A DNA stretch of 64,000 bases, from contig NZ_CP107976.1 of assembly GCF_036099295.1 (NCBI RefSeq), forward strand, positions 310,001 to 374,000, in the 5' to 3' direction. Of this stretch, positions 8,137-16,283 are shown one piece after another. This DNA comes from Streptomyces sp. NBC_00358 (GTDB lineage Bacteria > Actinomycetota > Actinomycetes > Streptomycetales > Streptomycetaceae). A program made the position numbers and the translations under genes. Below the pieces are notes generated by a model. That model searched no databases. It was not told the DNA's origin and saw nothing but the letters and a program-made list of their open reading frames with translations. The stretch's first letter is position 1. The number at the start of each line of letters is the position of its first letter.

Positions 8137-8163
8137 GGCCCGCCGCCCGGAGGGCGGCGGGCC
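8137..8163. terminator. Perfect 12-bp GC hairpin
   Basis: GGCCCGCCGCCC (8137-8148) and its exact complement GGGCGGCGGGCC (8152-8163) flank a 3-base loop. It lies between the gene ending at 8097 and the convergent 3' end of istB. It lacks a T-run, as is usual in high-GC actinobacteria, and could terminate from either side. Confidence 0.6.
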
Positions 8164-8186
8164 GTCGAGGTAGGCAGTGGCAGGGA

Positions 8187-8336
8187 TCAGCCGGCCTTGG
8201 CTGCCTCCTCGGCGCGGGCTCGGGTGCTGGCGAGGCGGTAGGAGTCGGTGCCGGTCTCGATGATGGTGCCGTTGAAGGTGAGACGGTCGACGATGGCCGC
8301 GCAGAGGCGGGGGTCGGTGAACGTCTTGGTCCAGCC
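8187..8336 (-). pseudogene. istB: istB 3' fragment (IS21 ATPase)
   Basis: The reverse strand encodes GWTKTFTDPRLCAAIVDRLT then FNGTIIETGTDSYRLA, the C-terminal 49 residues plus stop of IstB. Joining it to 11973-12620 gives one uninterrupted 265-aa frame with ESFG followed directly by GWTKTF, the normal IstB sequence. The break is therefore a clean insertion. Confidence 0.88.
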
Positions 8337-8348
8337 ATCTGGGGCTGG

Positions 8349-8358
8349 CACTTGTTCC
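8349..8358 (+). repeat. Element 1 left terminal inverted repeat
   Basis: CACTTGTTCC lies 12 bp inside the left junction and is the inverted partner of 11957-11966 with one mismatch. Confidence 0.6.
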
Positions 8359-8475
8359 CTCACAAGAGTTGCTGCTGCCACCTGGCCGTATCCGCCTCCT
8401 GCGGTCCTCGTTGGTTCTCGTGGCAGTGCCCCGGTTTTCGAGGTGCTGCCTGAACAGTTCAGGTGCGAGGAAGGT

Positions 8476-9546
8476 GTGCCGGTGGCCGAGGCGAGACTGC
8501 AGGTCATCACGGGCGGGGCTGTCCCGCAGGAACCGCTGGTCACCGACCCATGGCAGTTCCAGATCGCATGCGTCGACGCGTTCGTGGCCTCTTGGCGGGC
8601 CCGCGGGTTCAGCCCGGTGACCATTGACAACGACATCGGACTGTTGGAGCGGACGCTGAAGGCTCTGGGGCGGCCCGCGTGGGAGGTGACGCCGGAGGAC
8701 ATCGACCGCGTGGTCGGTGATCTGGCCCTCCAGGGCCGCAAGACCTCGACCCGGCGCGAGTATGTGCAGATCTTCAAGGGCTTTCACCGGTTCCTGCAGG
8801 CCCGCAAGGCGGTCGAGATCGAGGCCGCGTTCGGCGTCCGGCTGGTCTGCCCGGTCGACGAGTTCAACGCTTCGCGGCATGTAGGCGACGACTCTCCGGC
8901 CCTGCTGCCGCCGCCGACGCCGGAACGAGTTGGTGAGTTCTTCGACTTCATGAAGCAGCGGATCGCGACCGCGCGAAAGTACGGACCCGCGGCCCGGGAC
9001 TATGCGATGTTCCGGACGCTGTATCACGCCGGACTCCGCTCGGAGGAGGCATCGCTGCTGGAGAAGCCGGACCTCCACTTCTCCCGCGGCCCGTTCGGCA
9101 AGCTCCACGTCCGCTTCGGCAAAGGTGCCCACACCTCCGGACCGCGACCACGCTGGGTGCCTATGCTCGATGGCCTCGACCTGGTGCTGCGGTGGTTCCT
9201 GGAAGACGTACGGCCCAAGTTCCCCGACTCGCCCGTACTGTTCGCCGACGAGTCCGGCGGCAACCTCCACCGCGGAACCATCCGCAACCGGCTGCGGTAT
9301 CTCATGGAACTCGAAGGACGACCATCGGCTGACCGGTTCAGTCCTCATGCCCTGCGGCGGGCATGCGCGACCCACAACTACGAACGCGGCGTCGACCTCG
9401 TGGCGATCCAGCAGTTGCTGGGGCACTGGACAGTCAGTTCGACCATGCGATACGTCCGGCCCTCCGCGATGTTCATCGAGGACGCCTATCAACGGGCAGT
9501 GGCCAGCACCCTGGCCGAGCTGAGCGGGAAGGACACCATCGCATGA
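8476..9546 (+). CDS. Tyrosine recombinase (TnpA-like)
   Basis: A 356-aa integrase. The N-terminal core-binding domain (about 25-125) carries SPVTIDNDIGLLERTLKALG. The catalytic domain has the full set of active-site residues: Arg in YHAGLRSEEAS, Lys in the RFGKGAH beta turn, HALRRA for HxxR, GHW for the second His, and Tyr in STMRYVRPS. The frame is open further upstream, but that part crosses the istB junction at 8337, so the true start must lie inside the element. GTG at 8476 (GAGG five bases upstream) or GTG at 8482 fit. The stop overlaps the next ATG (ATGA). It probably performs excision and insertion of this element. Confidence 0.85.
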   Translation: MPVAEARLQVITGGAVPQEPLVTDPWQFQIACVDAFVASWRARGFSPVTIDNDIGLLERTLKALGRPAWEVTPEDIDRVVGDLALQGRKTSTRREYVQIFKGFHRFLQARKAVEIEAAFGVRLVCPVDEFNASRHVGDDSPALLPPPTPERVGEFFDFMKQRIATARKYGPAARDYAMFRTLYHAGLRSEEASLLEKPDLHFSRGPFGKLHVRFGKGAHTSGPRPRWVPMLDGLDLVLRWFLEDVRPKFPDSPVLFADESGGNLHRGTIRNRLRYLMELEGRPSADRFSPHALRRACATHNYERGVDLVAIQQLLGHWTVSSTMRYVRPSAMFIEDAYQRAVASTLAELSGKDTIA

Positions 9547-9857
9547 AGATCCAATGGCGGCTGCGGATGGCCGCCGCCCAGCGCGAGGTGTGGACCGGAA
9601 CCGAGCTGCGGCGGCTACTGGCCGAGAAAGCCGGCCTGGAGCTGTCCTCCGCATCGGTCTCCGCACTGTTCACCAAGGAGCCCTCGCAGGTGAAGATGAC
9701 CACCCTGGCAGCCTTGTGCACCGCACTGGAGTGCACCCCCAACGACCTCATCGAGGTCGACACCACCCCCGTCCAGCGGCCGATCGCCCCGCCCCGGCCC
9801 GTGGCTGACCTCCCGAAGGCCGCGTCCTCCCGGGGCCGGTCGATGCCGCCCCTGTGA
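9543..9857 (+). CDS. Small Xre-type HTH protein
   Basis: A 104-aa protein coupled to the recombinase by an ATGA overlap. Residues 5-70 form a Cro/Xre-like helix-turn-helix domain: GTELRRLLAEKAGLELSSAS, VSALFTKEP, MTTLAALCTALECTPNDLIE. A Pro-rich tail follows. In comparable three-gene recombinase elements a small middle protein assists or regulates recombination, and this one occupies that place. It might regulate the element promoter, act as a directionality factor, or do both. Confidence 0.75.
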   Translation: MKIQWRLRMAAAQREVWTGTELRRLLAEKAGLELSSASVSALFTKEPSQVKMTTLAALCTALECTPNDLIEVDTTPVQRPIAPPRPVADLPKAASSRGRSMPPL

Positions 9858-9869
9858 CGGGCGGCCGCG

Positions 9870-11507
9870 ATGGGCAAGAAGCAACGCGACTGCATCAGCT
9901 GCGGTGCCCCAGTCGGCTATCTCGACCGACCACACTGCTGCCGGTGCTGGCGCCAGATCAAGGAACAGGCCGCGAAAGCGAGCTGTCCTTCCTGCGGCCG
10001 CGAGCGCGTACTCCAGGAGGACACCGGCCGATGTGTGCTCTGTTCACGGGTCTGCGAACAGTGTGGCCGCCCGGTCCGGTCCGCGCAGAACCGTCTATGC
10101 CGCGACTGCCGGAACAAGGCCCGGCGGCTGGCGGCCCAGCAGCCGTGTCCCCGCTGCGGCAAGCTGGGCTATCTGCGCGAGGAAACCGGCTGGTGCGGTC
10201 CCTGTTCTCATCCAGGATCGTCGAAGCAGCCGCCGCGGGCCTGCCGTGGATGCGGGCAGTTGCGGCGCCATGAAGGACTGGGCCTGTGCTCGGCCTGCTG
10301 GCAAAAACACCCCGGCCGTCCATTCCTCCGAGGCGAACACCTCCACGATCGGCTGACCGATCCGCCGGAGTGGCTGGCCGCTTTCGTCGCCCACGTCGCG
10401 GCCCGCCACTGCGTCTCCAGGGCCTGCGGCTTCATCACCGACCTGGGCCGTCTCCTGGAGGACGAGCACTCCAACTCACCCCGGGCCCTGCTGGAGCGTT
10501 CCCGCAGGCCCGGACGGTCGATGGGCTCCTTCGCCCGCTCGCTCGAGGACTTCTTCACCCTCCGCGGCCTGGCCCTGCCCACCGACCAGGCCGAACGGCT
10601 CGCCGCCGGTCGGCGACAGCGCCGTCTCGATGCGGTTCCCGAGCCGCTGCAGCAGTCTGTCGTTGCCTTCGACGCCTCTCGGATGCGAGCCCAGGACCGG
10701 GCCCGCCGGGCCGGCACCCGGCCTCGCAGCGATCACACCCTGGAGACCGCCCTGGCCACCATGCGTGACCTCGCGCTCTTCCTCGTGACCCACCGTGGGA
10801 AGGACGACTGGGCCCTGGTGGACGTGCACGACATCGAAGCCTTCCTGGCCACCTTGCCCAAGGCCCGCAAGCGCCGGCTGATCGTGCTGCGGCAGTTCTT
10901 CCGCTTCGCTCGCGCCCAGCACATCGTGCTGATCGATCCGACCCGGACCCTGACCGCGAAGGAGCCGAACAACTTCCGCGGTAGGACGCTCACCCTGGAC
11001 GAACGGCGCAAGCTCTTCCGCCGCTGGACCACTGACGAGCGCGTGCACCCGCACGAGGCCCTGGTGGGCACCCTTGCCCTGCTGCACGGAGCCTCCAGCT
11101 TGGAGGTCCGGCTGCTGCAGATTGCCGACGTGGATCACCAGGCCCAAGCGGTCCGCCTCGGCAAGCGGCCTCATCGCATTCCACTGGATCCGGCCTCCTG
11201 GATGACACTTCAGCGGTGCCTGGCCCATCGCGATGGCTGGCGGACCGACAACCCTCACGTGATGGTCACCAAAGGAACGAAGGCCGGGCGGAGCCCGGCC
11301 TCAACTGCCTACCTTTCCCACGTCCTTGACGACTGCGGGTTCCCGCCCCGCATGATCCGCAGCACCCGTCTCGTCGACCTTGTGACCACCATGGATCCCA
11401 AGCTCGTCGCCGCCGCGTTCGGCATGGACCCGCAGGCCACAATGATCTATCTCGGCGACCACGTCGAGGAGGGGCGCCTTCCTGCCTCGGAGACCAGCAG
11501 GAAATGA
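9870..11507 (+). CDS. Zinc-ribbon tyrosine recombinase-like protein, degenerate
   Basis: A 545-aa protein. Residues 8-150 contain about six CxxC-type pairs (CISCG, CCRC, CPSCG, CEQCG, CPRCG, CRGCG), suggesting tandem zinc ribbons. Residues 275-530 resemble a tyrosine recombinase: DHTLETALATMRDLALFLVT is a core-binding helix, LLHGASSLEVRLLQIADVD is in the place of the first catalytic Arg motif, and RSTRLVDLVTTMD with FGMDPQATMIYLGDHV is in the place of HxxR...Y. The first Arg (normally GLRxSEL) is replaced and the HxxR His is absent, while a Tyr remains. It is probably a DNA-binding partner of the first recombinase rather than an independent enzyme. Confidence 0.7.
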   Translation: MGKKQRDCISCGAPVGYLDRPHCCRCWRQIKEQAAKASCPSCGRERVLQEDTGRCVLCSRVCEQCGRPVRSAQNRLCRDCRNKARRLAAQQPCPRCGKLGYLREETGWCGPCSHPGSSKQPPRACRGCGQLRRHEGLGLCSACWQKHPGRPFLRGEHLHDRLTDPPEWLAAFVAHVAARHCVSRACGFITDLGRLLEDEHSNSPRALLERSRRPGRSMGSFARSLEDFFTLRGLALPTDQAERLAAGRRQRRLDAVPEPLQQSVVAFDASRMRAQDRARRAGTRPRSDHTLETALATMRDLALFLVTHRGKDDWALVDVHDIEAFLATLPKARKRRLIVLRQFFRFARAQHIVLIDPTRTLTAKEPNNFRGRTLTLDERRKLFRRWTTDERVHPHEALVGTLALLHGASSLEVRLLQIADVDHQAQAVRLGKRPHRIPLDPASWMTLQRCLAHRDGWRTDNPHVMVTKGTKAGRSPASTAYLSHVLDDCGFPPRMIRSTRLVDLVTTMDPKLVAAAFGMDPQATMIYLGDHVEEGRLPASETSRK

Positions 11508-11543
11508 CGAGAGACCGTCCCGGAGGCCGGACAGAATGCGGGC

Positions 11544-11918
11544 ATGACCGTCTTCTCCTGCATGAACTGTCGGCAGCAAATCAGCCCTGACCTCCGGGAA
11601 GTACCGATGCCCCCGCCTGTCACGGAGGATGCCCCGGGACACAGGTTCTTGCCATCGCTGATGCCGCGCGGGTCGTATGCAGTCAGCCCTCACAACGGCG
11701 TGTTCGTCCTCAACCCAGACGATGTCTCGGGAGTAGCCAGACACCCTGACCGTGGGCGCCTCAATGGATGCTGCGGACTCGACGGCCTGGATGGCCCCAA
11801 CCTCGTCTGCGATGCCTGCGGAGCCGAGGTCGGCACCCAGCAATCGGACTGCTGGTCTCAACAGCTGATCGCGCTGATACCCGACGCGGTGACCGCAACC
11901 GTCTCTCCATCCGCCTGA
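11544..11918 (+). CDS. Passenger gene: CxxC-containing conserved protein
   Basis: A 124-aa protein at the right end of element 1, ending 54 bp before the junction. It has an N-terminal CMNC and a C-terminal pair, GLDGLDGPNLVCDACGAEVG then DCWSQQ, which I recognise as a conserved small-protein family of Streptomyces chromosomes. Two CxxC pairs suggest a structural zinc site. It has no evident recombination function, so it looks like captured cargo. Function unknown. Confidence 0.6.
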   Translation: MTVFSCMNCRQQISPDLREVPMPPPVTEDAPGHRFLPSLMPRGSYAVSPHNGVFVLNPDDVSGVARHPDRGRLNGCCGLDGLDGPNLVCDACGAEVGTQQSDCWSQQLIALIPDAVTATVSPSA

Positions 11919-11956
11919 ACCCGTGAAGTTTCGGCAGCACCTGGCACGGGTTCGCC

Positions 11957-11966
11957 GGAACATGTG
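11957..11966 (-). repeat. Element 1 right terminal inverted repeat
   Basis: GGAACATGTG lies 6 bp inside the right junction and is the inverted partner of 8349-8358 (9 of 10). Confidence 0.6.
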
Positions 11967-11972
11967 CGCTTT

Positions 11973-12620
11973 GCCGAACGACTCGTTGGAGGCGATGGCG
12001 ACGCTGTTCTTCTCCTCGCGTTCGGTCAGGACCTGGAAGAGGAGTTCGGCGCCGCGCCGGTCGAGTTCCATGTAGCCGAGTTCGTCGATGCAGAGCAGGT
12101 CGACACGTCCGTATCGGGCGATCGTCTTGGAGAGCTGCTTCTCGTCGGCGGCCTCGACGAGCTCGTTGACCAACTTTGTGGCCAGCACGTACTTGACCCG
12201 GTAGCCAGCCATCGCCGCCTCGGTTCCCAGCGCGATCAGCATGTGGGACTTGCCGGTTCCGGAGTCGCCGATCAGGCAGAGCGGCTGGCTCTTCTTGATC
12301 CATTCACAGCTGGCGAGCGTGTGGATGGTCGCCGCGTCGAGGTTCGGGTTCGCGTCGAAATCGAAGGTCCGCAACGACTTGTCCCGAGGGAAGCCGGCCG
12401 CCTTGATCCGTCGTTCTGACCGGCGCCGGGACCGGTCGTCGCACTCGGCCATCAGCAGCTCGGCGAGGAACCCGCGGTAGGTCATCTGATCCTTCAGCGC
12501 CCGGTCGGCGATGTCGGAGAACTCGTTCCTGATCGAGGGAAGCCGCAACAGGCGGCAGGCGGTGTCGATGGCCGTGTTGGCGGCCTGCTCGGTCAAGCCT
12601 CGCTGGCGGGGCAGGGTCAC
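11973..12620 (-). pseudogene. istB: istB 5' fragment (IS21 ATPase)
   Basis: This is the first 216 codons of IstB, the AAA+ ATPase helper of IS21 transposition. Walker A reads GDSGTGKSH, Walker B is VDLLCIDELGY, and the sensor region is SVAIASNESFG, where homology stops at 11973. The frame continues into foreign sequence to 11301. The GTG start at 12620 overlaps the istA stop (GTGA), the normal IS21 coupling. With its last 49 codons displaced to 8187-8336, IstB is inactive here. Confidence 0.9.
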
Positions 12621-14239
12621 TGTGCTTCTCCCTCGCGGTGTTCACCGCCGCTGGCGCGACGGCGTCGGAGCAGTTGGTCGTAGTGGGTCACCGAGGGCAG
12701 CGGCCTGGTGTCCGGGGGAAGATGCGCGAGCCGCCACTCGTGCAGAAACGTCACGGTGGCCGCGCCCGGGGTTCCGGCCGGTTCGTCCTCGGCCTGGGCG
12801 ATCTTGCGGGCTTCCAGCGCGACCGCGTCCGCGGTCAGGGCTCCTGCCCGCAGGGCCATCGCGAGTCCGGCGACCAGATGCTCGTGCGGCAGGTGGCGGG
12901 CCAGCAGCAGCACCTCGATCAGCGCCCTCGTCCCGGCCGTGTCTCCGTGGGCCTTGACCGCCGCGGCCCACCAGGCGTCATGGACCGGGGTGAACTTGCC
13001 TGCCGAGCGGGCCTGTTCGAGCGCGGTGGCGCCGGGGAAGGCACCCGGCTTGCGGATCAGGGCCTCCAGGTAGTGGTCCAGATCCAGGCGGCAGCCGCCC
13101 TTCGCGATCAGCCGCTCGTGCCGGGCCACTTCCACGTTCCGGTCGTAAACCATCAGGTGAGAGGCGTGCAGCACGACCCTGACCCGCTTGCCGATCAGCC
13201 GGACCGGCACCGAGTACCGGTTCGTGCGGACCGCGATCTGGCTGTAGCGGTCGACCCTGGGAGTGAAGAGCCGGCCCGTTTCGAACGGTTCCTCGGGCAG
13301 CGGCATCAGCAGTGGCCGCTCGACCTCGAAGTACTCGTCGATCGTCCGCGGCCGCGAACCGATCCGGCGCCGCCCGTCGTGAAGATCCCACTGGTCGACG
13401 AGTTCGTTCAGCTCGGCCAGCGAGTCGACCTCGGGCACCAGGGTGAAGTGGTTGCGGCGGAAGTAGCCGATCTGTCCCTCCACTCCGCCCTTCTCGTGGG
13501 CGCCCTCGATGCCGGGCCGGCAGTAGAAGCTCTCGATCCCGAAGTGCGACCTGAAGGCGATCCACCGGTCGGCCTCCACCCTGGCCCGGCTCAGCCCCAG
13601 CACCTGGGCGACGGCGGCCTTCAGGTTGTCGTAGCGGACCTTGCTCCGCGGGACCCCGCCCAGCGTCCGCAGCGCGTGAACGTGCCCTTCGAAGAAGGCT
13701 TCCTGGCCGCAGGACGCGAAGACGCGATGGACGGCCTTGCCCGAGTAGGACAGGCGGAAGGAGAACAAGTAGCAGGTCACAAGCTCGCCGGCGAGGCGGA
13801 TCGTGACGTCGCCGAAGTCGACCTCGGCCTCCATGCCGGGCTGGTGGGTCTGCGGGATGAACGCTTCGACCGGGGCCTTCCCCGACTCGACGAGGATCTG
13901 CGGCTTCCGGTCCGAGACGTAGCGCCGGACCATTTGGTAGGAGACGTCCGCGGCGTGTTCCTCGACCAGGCGGTGGAAGATCCGCGTGATCGTGTGCCGC
14001 TGCTTGCGCGGCGCGTCCAGATCCGCCTGAAGCATCCCGTCGATCACCAGCTTGTAGGGGTCCAACGCGGTCGGCCGCGGCGGCAGCTGCTTCCGCGGCT
14101 CCGGCCAGACCGAGTCCACGGCCTTGCGAACCGTCCGCCACGACACGTTGTACTTGCGCTCGATCTCCCGGATCTTCATGCCGCCGCGGTGGTCACGCCG
14201 AATCGCCGCGTACAACTCGACCTTCGACATCTGCGGCAT
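12617..14239 (-). CDS. istA: IS21-family transposase IstA
   Basis: A 540-aa DDE transposase. The N-terminus carries a helix-turn-helix (KIREIERKYNVSWRTVRKAV). The catalytic core shows EAEVDFGDVTI (first Asp), KVRYDNLKAAV (second Asp) and EKGGVEGQIGYFRRNHF (Glu). The C-terminal beta-barrel domain has RYSQIAVRTNRYSVPV. It is full length for IstA. The ATG at 14239 reads MPQMSKVELYAAIR. The gene looks intact, but transposition normally needs IstB, which is broken. Confidence 0.93.
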   Translation of the reverse strand: MPQMSKVELYAAIRRDHRGGMKIREIERKYNVSWRTVRKAVDSVWPEPRKQLPPRPTALDPYKLVIDGMLQADLDAPRKQRHTITRIFHRLVEEHAADVSYQMVRRYVSDRKPQILVESGKAPVEAFIPQTHQPGMEAEVDFGDVTIRLAGELVTCYLFSFRLSYSGKAVHRVFASCGQEAFFEGHVHALRTLGGVPRSKVRYDNLKAAVAQVLGLSRARVEADRWIAFRSHFGIESFYCRPGIEGAHEKGGVEGQIGYFRRNHFTLVPEVDSLAELNELVDQWDLHDGRRRIGSRPRTIDEYFEVERPLLMPLPEEPFETGRLFTPRVDRYSQIAVRTNRYSVPVRLIGKRVRVVLHASHLMVYDRNVEVARHERLIAKGGCRLDLDHYLEALIRKPGAFPGATALEQARSAGKFTPVHDAWWAAAVKAHGDTAGTRALIEVLLLARHLPHEHLVAGLAMALRAGALTADAVALEARKIAQAEDEPAGTPGAATVTFLHEWRLAHLPPDTRPLPSVTHYDQLLRRRRASGGEHREGEAQ

Positions 14240-14333
14240 GACCAGGCCCTTTCACCAGGAGCATCCCGATGCTCCCGTGGCAAGCACCCCGGCGACTTCA
14301 AAACTCGGGCTCTGGCTCATTTTCCGTGATCGG

Positions 14334-15008
14334 TCACTGAGAGTGTCCGGTGCTGGGAAGAAGCAAGCTCCGTAGTACGGCGGCGACGCTGCCGGGCTGG
14401 CTGATGAAGGGTGAGTGGCTCGTGTGCCACGTCAATGTGCTGGAACAGCGCCTGCTCATCTCCCTCTGCAGGTCGGGTTCAATCGCGCGATCCTGAGTGC
14501 AGATGACGTAGGTGGAAGGTGTGTTCTGCCACGATTGGCATTCCGGTACGCCGCGGCCACATCCCGGTTTCTGGGGTCGCAGCAACGACGCTGCCCAGGT
14601 CGCACGTTCGATCGGGGCGTCGGCGTAGAACACTTCTATGGCCGCCGCGGGATCCACGTGGGTCACGCCGTCTCCGTCTTGCACGATGGAGGAGGCGAGG
14701 ATCTTGGTCGAACCACCGAGACGAGCCGCGCTCTCGCCCTCAGCAGGCACAAAGGCTGCCAGGTACACCAAATGAGCAGCACCTGTCAGGCCGGTGATGA
14801 CTGACCCGCCGTAAGAGTGGCCTACAACCAGGGGCGGCTGTTCCATGGCATCAACGACTGCTTGCACCGCTTCGGTGTCGGCCTGAAGCGAGCCACGATG
14901 CAGTTCCGGAACAGCGACCTCGACTCGGGCAGCAGCCAACTCCCCGACGACCAGGTTGAAGTGCTGGGGGTCGTGGTACAGGCCGTGTACCAACACCACA
15001 CCACTCAC
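14334..15008 (-). CDS. Alpha/beta-fold hydrolase
   Basis: A 224-aa alpha/beta hydrolase of the short esterase-like class. It starts VVLVHGLYHDPQHF (oxyanion loop HG), has the nucleophile elbow VVGHSYGGSVI (Ser about 83), YLAAFVPAEGES, a late acidic region CTQDRAIEP and HTSHSPFIS with the catalytic His. I chose GTG at 15008, which follows GGGGGA and gives the usual family N-terminus. Earlier in-frame starts run into ISL3-derived DNA. It sits between the IS21 and ISL3 elements, and its last codons touch the IS21 end, so its extreme C-terminus may be altered. Substrate unknown. Confidence 0.75.
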   Translation of the reverse strand: MSGVVLVHGLYHDPQHFNLVVGELAAARVEVAVPELHRGSLQADTEAVQAVVDAMEQPPLVVGHSYGGSVITGLTGAAHLVYLAAFVPAEGESAARLGGSTKILASSIVQDGDGVTHVDPAAAIEVFYADAPIERATWAASLLRPQKPGCGRGVPECQSWQNTPSTYVICTQDRAIEPDLQREMSRRCSSTLTWHTSHSPFISQPGSVAAVLRSLLLPSTGHSQ

Positions 15009-15073
15009 GAAGATCCCCCGATTCAGCAGAGCATTCACTTCTCCCGCAGCCATGATCACCTGCGCGCCGCCGA

Positions 15074-15145
15074 TCACGCCAGAAGCACACGTTTGCGCAG
15101 GAGGGCGAATCCGGCTCGGCCGAACATCTGGCGCTTGAGCATCTT
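15074..15145 (-). pseudogene. ISL3 transposase 3' fragment
   Basis: The reverse strand reads KMLKRQMFGRAGFALLRKRV then LLA and stop, the well-known C-terminus of ISL3-family transposases. It continues exactly from HVNRI at 19176. Joined, the two pieces make one 539-aa frame with no gain or loss of bases. Confidence 0.9.
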
Positions 15146-15154
15146 AAAAGTTAC

Positions 15155-15165
15155 GTGGAATCTGC
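15155..15165 (+). repeat. Element 2 left terminal inverted repeat
   Basis: GTGGAATCTGC, 9 bp inside the left junction, pairs with 19160-19170 with one mismatch. Confidence 0.7.
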
Positions 15166-15212
15166 CGGGGTGATCATGTCTCCCTGGTGTAGCCACGAAC
15201 TTGGGAGACGGC

Positions 15213-16283
15213 TTGAGCGCCGCTGTGGGAGTGACGGAGAAGTGGCCGGTGCTGGGGCGCCACGAGAGGGCAGCGGGCTGGCTGCAAGTGTGGTGCGATC
15301 TTGGCCGTGCGCCTCGGACGATCGATGCCTACGCCCGCGGGCTGGCCGAGTACCTGGTGGTGTGCGAACGAGAGGGGGTCGACCCACTCGCTGCCAGTCG
15401 GGCTCATATTGCCCTTTATGTAAGGGAGTTGACTGCGCGGCCGAGCCGTCGGGGCGTGAACGTGGTCTCGATCGATTCGGGGTCGGGTCTGGCGAACGCC
15501 ACGATCCAGCAGCGGCTGGTGCCGGTGCGGTTGTTCTACGACTTCCTGATGGAAGAGGGACTGCGGGAGTCCAATCCGGTGGGTCGGGGCCGTTATACGC
15601 CGGGCCGTCGTTGGGGTGGGCACCAGCGTGGCCTGGTGCCGCGGCTGACGAAGCTGCCGTGGATCCCCAGCGAACAGCAGTGGTTGGGAATCTTGGAGGT
15701 CGCGCGGGGGGAGCCGGTCCGCAACCGGGTGATGCTGGCTTTGGCCTACGATGCCGCGCTGCGGCGCGAAGAGCTGTGCTCGCTGCGGACCGATGACCTG
15801 GATCCGGCTCACCGTACGTTGCGGGTACGCGCGGAGACGACGAAGAACCGACTGGAACGGGTGGTGCCGTACTCGGCGTCGACCGGCGTGCTGATGTCGG
15901 CCTACCTTGCCCACCGGGCCACGGTCAGCCGGGCGAGAGGCCCGCTGTTCCTCTCCGAATCACGGCGCAACTACGGCCAACCGCTGAGCCTGTGGACGTG
16001 GTCGAAGGTGATACGGCGGATCGCCGTGACGGCCGACGTCCCGCAGTTCTCCACGCACACCACCCGGCACCTGTGTCTGACCGATCTGGCCCGGATGGGC
16101 TGGGAATTGCACGCGATCGCATCCTTCGCCGGCCACCGTCACACCGACTCCACGCTTCAGTACATCCACCTGTCCGGCCGGGACCTGGCCGATAAGCTCG
16201 CCCGCGGCATGGAGCACATCCACGCGTGGCGAATAGAGGCGCTCGCCTCCTCGAACGGCACGTTGCCGGAGGTGGCACGGTGA
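15213..16283 (+). CDS. Tyrosine recombinase (Tn554 TnpA-like)
   Basis: A 356-aa integrase-family recombinase. The core-binding domain (about 20-125) includes TIDAYARGLAEYLVVCEREG. The catalytic residues are complete: Arg in AYDAALRREEL, Lys in the ETTKNRLER turn, HTTRH for HxxR, GHRH for the second His and Tyr in STLQYIH. The start is uncertain. TTG at 15213 has GGGAG about five bases upstream, TTG at 15201 is in frame, and no ATG is near. The stop overlaps the GTG of the next gene (GTGA). Size and order match TnpA of Tn554 (about 360 aa). Confidence 0.85.
   Translation: MSAAVGVTEKWPVLGRHERAAGWLQVWCDLGRAPRTIDAYARGLAEYLVVCEREGVDPLAASRAHIALYVRELTARPSRRGVNVVSIDSGSGLANATIQQRLVPVRLFYDFLMEEGLRESNPVGRGRYTPGRRWGGHQRGLVPRLTKLPWIPSEQQWLGILEVARGEPVRNRVMLALAYDAALRREELCSLRTDDLDPAHRTLRVRAETTKNRLERVVPYSASTGVLMSAYLAHRATVSRARGPLFLSESRRNYGQPLSLWTWSKVIRRIAVTADVPQFSTHTTRHLCLTDLARMGWELHAIASFAGHRHTDSTLQYIHLSGRDLADKLARGMEHIHAWRIEALASSNGTLPEVAR

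Larger units (their letters stand above)
8337..11972 (+). mobile_element. Tyrosine-recombinase element inserted in istB
   Basis: These 3636 bp separate two pieces of istB that rejoin perfectly in frame, which defines both ends to within about 3 bp because GCC occurs at both junctions. Near the ends is an inverted repeat, CACTTGTTCC (8349-8358) and GGAACATGTG (11957-11966), matching at 9 of 10 positions and set 12 and 6 bp from the tips. Genes in order, all rightward, are a tyrosine recombinase, a small HTH protein, a zinc-ribbon recombinase-like protein and a passenger. There is no long target duplication. The layout is like Tn554-type or recombinase-in-trio elements. I did not recognise the exact family. 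Confidence 0.8.
8100..14337 (-). mobile_element. IS21-family insertion sequence, interrupted
   Basis: istA (12617-14239) and istB (split into 11973-12620 and 8187-8336) define an IS21-type element reading leftward. It is interrupted by the recombinase element at 8337-11972. Without that insert it would be about 2.6 kb, normal for IS21. The right end is near TCAGTGACCG on the reverse strand at about 14337. The left end is probably near the similar TGAGTGAGCC at about 8096-8105. Both end positions are approximate and I see no clear target duplication. Confidence 0.75.

Noticed and set aside
12638-14329. A 563-codon plus-strand frame opposite istA
   Set aside because: IstA on the reverse strand has all catalytic motifs, while the plus frame is compositional noise.
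14990-15030. Left terminal repeat of the ISL3 element beside the hydrolase start
   Set aside because: Only TCACGA and a few scattered bases match the right end, so I left the boundary open.
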